DNA of 39,739 bases, taken from NCBI RefSeq assembly GCF_000770305.1, contig NZ_JNVB01000051.1, forward strand, positions 1 to 39,739, written 5' to 3'. How positions within the stretch are numbered: position 1 is the first letter of the stretch; each line of letters opens with the position of its first letter. Below the pieces are notes generated by a model that saw only the letters and a list, made by a program, of their open reading frames with translations, was not told the DNA's origin and did no database searches. This stretch comes from Erwinia oleae. GTDB lineage: Bacteria > Pseudomonadota > Gammaproteobacteria > Enterobacterales > Enterobacteriaceae. Of this stretch, positions 34,818-39,739 are shown in pieces. A program made the translations under genes and the position numbers.

Positions 34818-35768
34818 ATGTTTAAACGTGTAGCGCTCTCTCTGTCTACTCTGTTTGCATTGCTGGTGGTATCACCCTCTTTCGCCAGCAATGAGTTCCC
34901 TGTCCCGGCAGGCTTTACCAGCGAGTACAAAGACATTGACGGCGTGCGTCTCCATTACGTTAAGGGAGGCCAGGGGCCGCTGGTCTATCTGGTACATGGC
35001 TTCGGTCAGTCCTGGTATGAGTGGCATCGTCTGATGCCTGAACTGGCTAAAAGCCACACTGTCGTCGCCCCCGATCTGCCGGGACTCGGCGAATCGGACG
35101 TGCCGCCTTCTTACCGGGCCACCGATGTCGCCTCGCTGCTATACAAGCTCGCGTTGCAGTTCAACGGTAACCGGCCCTTTGATTTGGTATCCCATGATAT
35201 CGGGAACTGGAATACCTATCCTTTTGTTGTAAAGCATGAAAATAACCTGCGCCGTGTTGTTTTCATGGAGGCGCCGATACCGGATGAAAGCCTCTATTCT
35301 TTTCCGGCCTTTACCTCTGAAGGCGAGTCGCTGGTATGGCATTTCAGCTTTTTCACCGCCAGAAACGACCTTGCGGAAACGCTGATTGCAGGGAAGGAAC
35401 GCCTGTTTTTTGAACACTTCATTAAAGAGCACGCGACCAATAAAGCGGTATTCACCCCGCAGTTGCTTGATCTGTATGCCCGCTCCTATGCCAAACCGCA
35501 CAGCCTTCACGCCGCTTTTGAGTATTACCGCGTTCTTAATCAGGGCGTTGAGGATAACAAAGCGTTGTCACGGACCAAAATTTCGTTGCCGGTGCTGGCG
35601 ATTGGCGGAGGCGGCCACGGCGGAATGGGAACGTATCAAATCGAACAGATCGGTCACTTTGCAACCAACGTGACAGGTAAAGTTCTTACAGGGTGCGGCC
35701 ACTGGCTACCGGAAGAGTGCCCCGGGCAGCTTAACAACGCGGTGATGTCATTCCTCAATGCGCAATAA
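34818..35768 (+). CDS. Exported alpha/beta hydrolase, epoxide-hydrolase-like
   Basis: This 316-residue alpha/beta hydrolase has a signal peptide ([19 protein letters not shown], cut near SFA at about residue 23), so it should act in the periplasm. Landmarks are the oxyanion [20 protein letters not shown], the nucleophile elbow VSHDIGNW with Asp in place of Ser, and the terminal catalytic His in [12 protein letters not shown]. An Asp nucleophile is the hallmark of epoxide hydrolases and haloalkane dehalogenases, and the cap carries an AFEYYR Tyr as epoxide hydrolases do. I start at ATG 34818 after ACAGGA. It is the second gene of the TetR-controlled operon. The reaction class is well supported; the substrate is not known. 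Confidence 0.87.
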   Translation: MFKRVALSLSTLFALLVVSPSFASNEFPVPAGFTSEYKDIDGVRLHYVKGGQGPLVYLVHGFGQSWYEWHRLMPELAKSHTVVAPDLPGLGESDVPPSYRATDVASLLYKLALQFNGNRPFDLVSHDIGNWNTYPFVVKHENNLRRVVFMEAPIPDESLYSFPAFTSEGESLVWHFSFFTARNDLAETLIAGKERLFFEHFIKEHATNKAVFTPQLLDLYARSYAKPHSLHAAFEYYRVLNQGVEDNKALSRTKISLPVLAIGGGGHGGMGTYQIEQIGHFATNVTGKVLTGCGHWLPEECPGQLNNAVMSFLNAQ

Positions 35769-35800
35769 GTTGCGCTGGCCGACATGGCAGGAGAAAAAAG

Positions 35801-36115
35801 ATGAATATGAATGCACCGGTAACCATCTATGTCACCTACCAGGGTGATTCTCAGAACCGTTTTGACAGGGAATATTACGTAAATGGACATCTTCCGCTGG
35901 TGATGAAAGCGTGGCGTCAGTACGGGCTTCTCAGTGCAGCCGCATTTTTTCCGGCAGCGGAGCAGGCCGCAACCATCGCCCTCTGTGAATGCATCTTCCG
36001 GGATGAGAAAGCAGCGGAAACAGCTTTTGCCTCTCCGGAATCGACTGAAGTTATGGCAGACGTTTCACGATTTACCGATATCTCGCCCGTACGGGCTCGC
36101 GCCCTTCAGGGTTGA
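35801..36115 (+). CDS. EthD-family protein
   Basis: This small 104-residue protein of the dimeric alpha/beta barrel superfamily (EthD type) has the signature FDREYYVNGHLPLVMKAWRQYG with the conserved His-Leu-Pro (quoted as YYVNGHLPLV). EthD-like proteins bind or process aromatic and polyketide-like small molecules, and one is needed for ethyl tert-butyl ether degradation. It starts at ATG 35801 after AGGAGA and lies between two hydrolase genes in the TetR-controlled operon, with gaps of 32 and 18 bases. A role in handling the same compound is likely; its chemistry is unknown. Confidence 0.85.
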   Translation: MNMNAPVTIYVTYQGDSQNRFDREYYVNGHLPLVMKAWRQYGLLSAAAFFPAAEQAATIALCECIFRDEKAAETAFASPESTEVMADVSRFTDISPVRARALQG

Positions 36116-36133
36116 CGTTCACAAAGGAAAAAA

Positions 36134-37132
36134 ATGCAAAAACATCAACATTACGCGCCCTGGACTGAAGCAGTGACACGCACGATTCGGCGCGGGCATT
36201 TCTGGATCCCCGGCGAACGAATTGCACAGAACGGCCTGACGTATCAACGCGGCCCGATGTATGTGGAATGGGAAGCGCCAGAGGTAGTGAGCATGCCGTA
36301 TCCCGTTGTGCTGATGCATGGCGGCGGGTTTCAGGGTACGGAGTGGTTTGACACGCCGGATGGCAGGCCTGGCTGGGCACAGCGGTTTGTAGAGAAGGGG
36401 TATGCGGTGTTGGTCATCGACCGACCCGGACACGGCCGCTCGCCCTTCCACGTAGAGACGCTTGGCGAAATGGGGCCGCCATTTTCGTATGAGGGCGGAC
36501 AGCATATCTATTTTCCGCAGAGCGATGAACGTCATACCCAATGGCCTTTTTCCCCGGACGATCCTGACGCCATGGACGAATTTATTGCCGGCTATGGCCC
36601 GTTACCCAAAGATCTGGCGCTTTCACAGACCCTGGATGCAGATCGCGTGGCGGTTCTACTGGATCGCATTGGGCCTGCCATTCTTGTGACGCATTCTGCA
36701 TCGGGCCCGGACGGCTGGCTGATAGCGGATCGTCGGCCAGAACAGGTAAAGGCCATTGTCGCTATCGAGCCGATGGGGCCACCCTTTGCGGAAATCCCCA
36801 ATATTGGGTTAATGGCGTGGGGCATAACGGCAGCGCCGATGCGCTTCGATCCGCCGGCTGTCAGCGCCGAGGCCGTGCGTGATGCGCAGCCGGGCAGCTT
36901 AAGATTACCGTCTTTAACCGGTTTGCCGATTCTGATTGTTACCGCAGAAGCGTCGGCGTTTGCAGCTGCCAGCCCGCCGACTGCGTCTTTTCTGAACGCG
37001 GCAGGGGCATCGGCAGAGCTACTGCATCTGGCGGATCGGGGTGTGTATGGCAACGGACATGGATTGATCTACGAAAAGAACTCTGATGAGGCGCTGCTGC
37101 CGGTTCTGCAATGGCTGCAAAATAGTGTTTGA
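36134..37132 (+). CDS. Cytoplasmic alpha/beta hydrolase
   Basis: This is an alpha/beta-fold hydrolase of 332 residues without a signal peptide. It has the oxyanion segment VLMHGGGFQGTEWFDTPDG, VIDRPGHGRSPF, a Ser nucleophile in VTHSASGPDGW and a likely catalytic His in GNGHGLIYEKN. This is unlike the exported Asp-type hydrolase two genes upstream, so the two probably do different reactions. Related proteins act as esterases or lipases on bulky substrates. ATG 36134 follows AAAGGA. It is the last gene of the TetR-controlled operon, and only a weak hairpin (37133-37151) follows. The substrate is unknown. Confidence 0.85.
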   Translation: MQKHQHYAPWTEAVTRTIRRGHFWIPGERIAQNGLTYQRGPMYVEWEAPEVVSMPYPVVLMHGGGFQGTEWFDTPDGRPGWAQRFVEKGYAVLVIDRPGHGRSPFHVETLGEMGPPFSYEGGQHIYFPQSDERHTQWPFSPDDPDAMDEFIAGYGPLPKDLALSQTLDADRVAVLLDRIGPAILVTHSASGPDGWLIADRRPEQVKAIVAIEPMGPPFAEIPNIGLMAWGITAAPMRFDPPAVSAEAVRDAQPGSLRLPSLTGLPILIVTAEASAFAAASPPTASFLNAAGASAELLHLADRGVYGNGHGLIYEKNSDEALLPVLQWLQNSV

Positions 37133-37372
37133 AAACCGGGCCGCACGGTTTGGCACGGCAGGGAAGAGACGTCAGGCAGCGGTTGTTTAAACGCTTTCTA
37201 CTCTGTTTCTCAACCCGTTTCTGCGGCAGGGTCACAAACATGGCTTCAGCGTTTTCGAAGGCGATAGCGCCTGACAGGCTTATCTTTCATCTTAAATATC
37301 CCCACCATAAATAAGGCTTAAAAGATCACCCGCCTGACGTTGATATAACGCTCATGAGGGTGCCGCAATTAT

Positions 37373-37388
37373 TGTGAAAGCAGTCACA
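37373..37388 (+). promoter_or_regulatory. CRP (cAMP receptor protein) site 1
   Basis: TGTGA-AAGCAG-TCACA matches both CRP half-sites perfectly, and AT-rich flanks extend the match. It lies 274 bases upstream of the kinase gene in a 529-base gap that holds two further CRP-like sites and no visible gene. No -35/-10 pair is convincing in the gap. A far-upstream position suggests one member of an array or an unseen distal promoter. Confidence 0.8.
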
Positions 37389-37507
37389 AAATCGTTATCG
37401 GTTAATTCGCTCTGTTAACAAGAAAACCACAAAATTAGCCTGCTACCTGAAAATTCAATTAAAACAAAATTTTAAGTAAAAAAAGCATCCGTCGCCTGAA
37501 AAAAATA

Positions 37508-37523
37508 AGTGATACGCATCACA
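37508..37523 (+). promoter_or_regulatory. CRP site 2
   Basis: AGTGA-TACGCA-TCACA matches nine of ten conserved CRP bases. Its centre is 135 bases downstream of site 1. The site sits in an A-rich stretch, a usual context for CRP binding. Confidence 0.75.
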
Positions 37524-37581
37524 AAAATAAGCCCATAAAAGTCCTGTCAAGAGAGGCGGCAAAGTTAATTCGTTGCGTTTT

Positions 37582-37597
37582 TGTGATGCGGTTCAAA
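37582..37597 (+). promoter_or_regulatory. CRP site 3 (weaker), close to the kinase gene
   Basis: TGTGA-TGCGGT-TCAAA matches nine of ten conserved bases. Its centre is 74 bases (seven helical turns) from site 2 and about 72 bases before the kinase ATG. A promoter between here and the gene would have CRP in an activating position, but I could not recognise its -10. Confidence 0.55.
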
Positions 37598-37661
37598 AAA
37601 ATTAATCCTGCCATCATTACTCTAAATTCCACATTCACGAATAATTTAGCTGAGGTCGTCG

Positions 37662-38642
37662 ATGAAAATTGGACTGGTAATAAGCGGAGGCGACGTCAGC
37701 GGCATGAATAATTTTCTGTTCCAGATTAACAGGATGATTGAATCGGACATTATCGTTTTTGATGGCGGCATTAACGGTTTGATTGATAACCGAGCGAAAG
37801 AGATCTCGCGACGCGATCTGGTCGACTATTCAATCTCGTCAGTGCCTTTACTCTCTTCAGGCAGAAAAGAAGACAAATGTAAAAAGTCGGATTATGACAG
37901 GATCATAAAAAATATCCGGCAAAAGAAAATTGATTGCCTGATTATGGGCGGCGGCGATGGTTCATTTCAGTTTTTAAAAACGCTCAGCAGCTATGGTGTG
38001 AATTGTTATGGCGTAGGCATGACCATCGATAATGATATCACCGGGAACGATTATACCATCGGGTTTTCAACCGCTTGTGAACAGGTAATAGGCGAAGTCG
38101 GGAAATTACGAAATACCGGACGGGGCCTGCCGGGCCGCGTATTTATGATTGAACTGCTTGGCGGCTACTGCGGTGAACTGACATTACAGGCTGCGTTAAA
38201 AAGCAATGCCGATATTGCGCTTATTCCGGAATCGCCCTGGGATATTGATGCGTTGGCAAAAAAAATTACTGACAAAATTGAAGTGCAAAACAGCGTTATT
38301 ATTTTATGTTCTGAAGGTTACACCAAAGAATATACGCCGGGCTTCCAGGGTGCGATTGATACCATGATTGGAAAACTGGAACATAAAATCGGTATCAGGA
38401 TCAGAAAAACTATCCTGGGTTACGGACTAAGAAATGGCACACCCACCGGAGAGGAGATTATTCAGGGCGCGATACTGGCTGAAGAAGTGGTCAGGTGTAT
38501 TCACAGCGGACTGACCAATAAAATAATTGTCATTAACAACAATAATAAAGCAATACCACTCGATCTTGAAAACTCTGACAAACGTTTAGTTGATGAAGAT
38601 AGTAACCTCTACAAACTGGCTAAATTAAACAACCTTATCTGA
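37662..38642 (+). CDS. Divergent 6-phosphofructokinase-family kinase in a PTS operon
   Basis: This ATP-dependent kinase of the PfkA family has 326 residues. Conserved parts are ISGGDVSGMN, SSGRKED, GGGDGSF, TIDNDITGNDYTIGF with catalytic Asp123, and GYCGELTLQAA. Two sugar-phosphate or nucleotide contacts differ from E. coli PfkA: the Arg of the MGR motif is Gly168 (ELLGGYCG), and the His of GHIQRGG is Tyr254 (GYGLRNG). A substrate other than fructose-6-phosphate is plausible. The ATG at 37662 has GAGG seven bases upstream. PTS IIB and IIC genes follow, so the likely substrate is the sugar phosphate delivered by that PTS. The gene is AT-rich compared with its neighbours, suggesting transfer. 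Confidence 0.85.
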   Translation: MKIGLVISGGDVSGMNNFLFQINRMIESDIIVFDGGINGLIDNRAKEISRRDLVDYSISSVPLLSSGRKEDKCKKSDYDRIIKNIRQKKIDCLIMGGGDGSFQFLKTLSSYGVNCYGVGMTIDNDITGNDYTIGFSTACEQVIGEVGKLRNTGRGLPGRVFMIELLGGYCGELTLQAALKSNADIALIPESPWDIDALAKKITDKIEVQNSVIILCSEGYTKEYTPGFQGAIDTMIGKLEHKIGIRIRKTILGYGLRNGTPTGEEIIQGAILAEEVVRCIHSGLTNKIIVINNNNKAIPLDLENSDKRLVDEDSNLYKLAKLNNLI

Positions 38643-38651
38643 GGTAATAAT

Positions 38652-38942
38652 ATGCTTAAAGTACTCTGCGTATGTGGCTGCGGCCTCGGCTCAAGCTTTG
38701 CTATTGAAATGAGCGCAAAATCCGTTTTGCAAAATTTAGGAATTGATGCCGACATCGATCACACCACGGTATCGGAAGCGTCATCCTACAAATATGACAT
38801 TATTCTTACGCAAAAGATGTTTGCAGATATTTTGACATCTGATGCCACTGAGGAAAATAAGAGAAAGGTAATTATTCTAAATAAGTTAACTGATAAAAAA
38901 GAAATTGAAGAAAAAATCCTCGCTTATATGAATTCAAACTGA
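38652..38942 (+). CDS. PTS EIIB component, ascorbate (SgaB/UlaB)-like
   Basis: This 96-residue phosphocarrier subunit passes phosphate from EIIA to the sugar. The active-site loop is CGCGLGSSF, with the phosphorylated residue expected to be Cys8, matching CGNGQGSS of UlaB. LTQKMFADIL follows in the Rossmann-like fold. It starts at ATG 38652 with GAGGT seven bases upstream, nine bases after the kinase stop, and is followed by the IIC gene after 14 bases. A matching EIIA gene is not in the window and may lie beyond the right edge. Confidence 0.9.
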   Translation: MLKVLCVCGCGLGSSFAIEMSAKSVLQNLGIDADIDHTTVSEASSYKYDIILTQKMFADILTSDATEENKRKVIILNKLTDKKEIEEKILAYMNSN

Positions 38943-38956
38943 TAATGAGGTGTTAA

Positions 38957-39739
38957 GTGGACGCTATTATTCATTTTATTGTTAAGGATTTTTTAGGCCA
39001 GGCATCCATATTAATTGCTTTAATCGCAATGCTTGGGTTGATCCTGCAAAAAAAATCGATTGGGAAAACAGTAGAAGGGACGTTTAAGACCCTGCTGGGT
39101 TTCCTGATCATGATGGCAGGTATCAATATCATTGTTGCCGCATTGACCTTCCTCAATGATATTTTTACCCACGGTTTTGGTATGCAGGGATACATTACCG
39201 ATGTCGCGGCCATTGCCGGTGTGGCTAACCGGGAGCTGGGTTCAGAAGTTGCGCTCACTCTGTTAGTCATTTTTGCGGTCAACATTATCATCGCGCGCAT
39301 CACGCCATTCAAATACATCTTCCTGACCGGTCAGGCGCTGCTGTGGATGGCAACGATCGGCACCGTTATAGGTTATAAAGCGGGCCTGACCGGCGCCACG
39401 CTGATCCTGACCGGCGGTATTTTTGGCGGTGTCATGGCCGTACTGATGCCCGCTATCGCCCAGCCGGTTGTGCGTAAAATTACCGGTTCGGACGATGTCG
39501 CGCTGGGCCATTTCTGCACCATTGGCTATCTGGTTCAGGCCGCCGTCGCGCGCGTGATTGGCAAAAACTCGCGCTCAACCGAAGATTTAGAGTTGCCCGA
39601 TAACTTTAAATTTTTACAGGATACCTATCTGTCGATGGCGGTAATTATGGTGCCGATGTATATCATCCCCGCCATATTTGCCGGCCCTGAATATATTGGT
39701 CAGTTCTCTGGCGAAACGAACTACATCATGTATTCATTT
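38957..39739 (+). CDS. PTS EIIC component, SgaT/UlaA family (3' end cut by window edge)
   Basis: This is the N-terminal 261 residues of a membrane sugar permease of the ascorbate-type PTS family, which normally has about 450 residues. It starts at GTG 38957 (MDAIIHFIVKDFLGQ) with an AGGTG ribosome-binding site; no ATG fits. Family landmarks are ALIAMLGLILQKKS, TVEGTFKTLLGFLIM, the ITPFKYIFLTGQALLW segment and DVALGHFCTIGYLVQ. The frame is open to the right edge. The substrate of this group includes ascorbate and other unidentified sugars. The neighbouring kinase suggests a substrate that is phosphorylated twice, unlike ascorbate. Confidence 0.9.
   Translation, partial: MDAIIHFIVKDFLGQASILIALIAMLGLILQKKSIGKTVEGTFKTLLGFLIMMAGINIIVAALTFLNDIFTHGFGMQGYITDVAAIAGVANRELGSEVALTLLVIFAVNIIIARITPFKYIFLTGQALLWMATIGTVIGYKAGLTGATLILTGGIFGGVMAVLMPAIAQPVVRKITGSDDVALGHFCTIGYLVQAAVARVIGKNSRSTEDLELPDNFKFLQDTYLSMAVIMVPMYIIPAIFAGPEYIGQFSGETNYIMYSF

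Noticed and set aside
37133-37151. Terminator after the second hydrolase gene
   Set aside because: Only a six-pair AAACCG/CGGTTT stem with no T-run; too weak to list as a terminator.

Overview
This window looks like a chromosomal segment of an Enterobacterales bacterium. The evidence is a complete-looking enteric pqqABCDEF order, an FhuE-type siderophore receptor, E. coli-like KbaZ, AgaS and KbaY proteins, chemotaxis receptors with FliA-type promoters, and textbook CRP and Fur sites. A plant- or soil-associated genus (for example Pantoea, Erwinia or Kosakonia-like) would fit, but I cannot fix the genus from sequence alone. Coding DNA is mostly GC-rich; the last 2 kb and several intergenic stretches are clearly AT-rich.

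Layout. (1) 1-4464, minus strand: pqqABCDEF, with pqqF cut by the left edge. The genes are tightly coupled (two TAATG overlaps), and a terminator-like hairpin separates pqqA from pqqB. (2) 4636-7403: an M19 dipeptidase upstream of pqqA and a divergent, orphan peptide-binding protein. (3) 7732-17288: three methyl-accepting chemotaxis proteins around a three-gene ABC importer (binding protein, fused double permease, ATPase). One receptor has an unusual six-helix, histidine-rich membrane sensor. (4) 17648-25310: a DeoR/AgaR-type repressor, an array of AgaR-like operators, and the apparent operon kbaZ-agaS-kbaY-sugar kinase-DMT permease-secreted GH27 glycosidase. (5) 25347-30159: a divergent alcohol dehydrogenase/LysR pair, a small HTH protein, a 0.7 kb AT-rich non-coding stretch, and a GAF-degenerate GGDEF-EAL protein. 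(6) 30511-32724: fhuE behind a Fur-like box. (7) 32793-37132: a TetR regulator divergent from an MFS exporter, an exported epoxide-hydrolase-like protein, an EthD-like protein and a second alpha/beta hydrolase. (8) 37373-39739: a CRP-site array, then a divergent phosphofructokinase, a PTS IIB and a truncated ascorbate-type PTS IIC.

How the genes work together. The pqq genes make the redox cofactor PQQ from the 23-residue PqqA peptide. The aga-like block reads as a PTS-independent amino-sugar pathway: outside hydrolysis by GH27, entry by the DMT permease, phosphorylation by the BadF-type kinase, deamination/isomerisation by AgaS, and cleavage by the KbaYZ aldolase. No deacetylase or dedicated tagatose-6-phosphate kinase is in the block. 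The TetR block looks like inducible defence against a small reactive or hydrophobic compound. The terminal operon looks like catabolite-controlled uptake and double phosphorylation of an unknown sugar. Substrates are inferences throughout.
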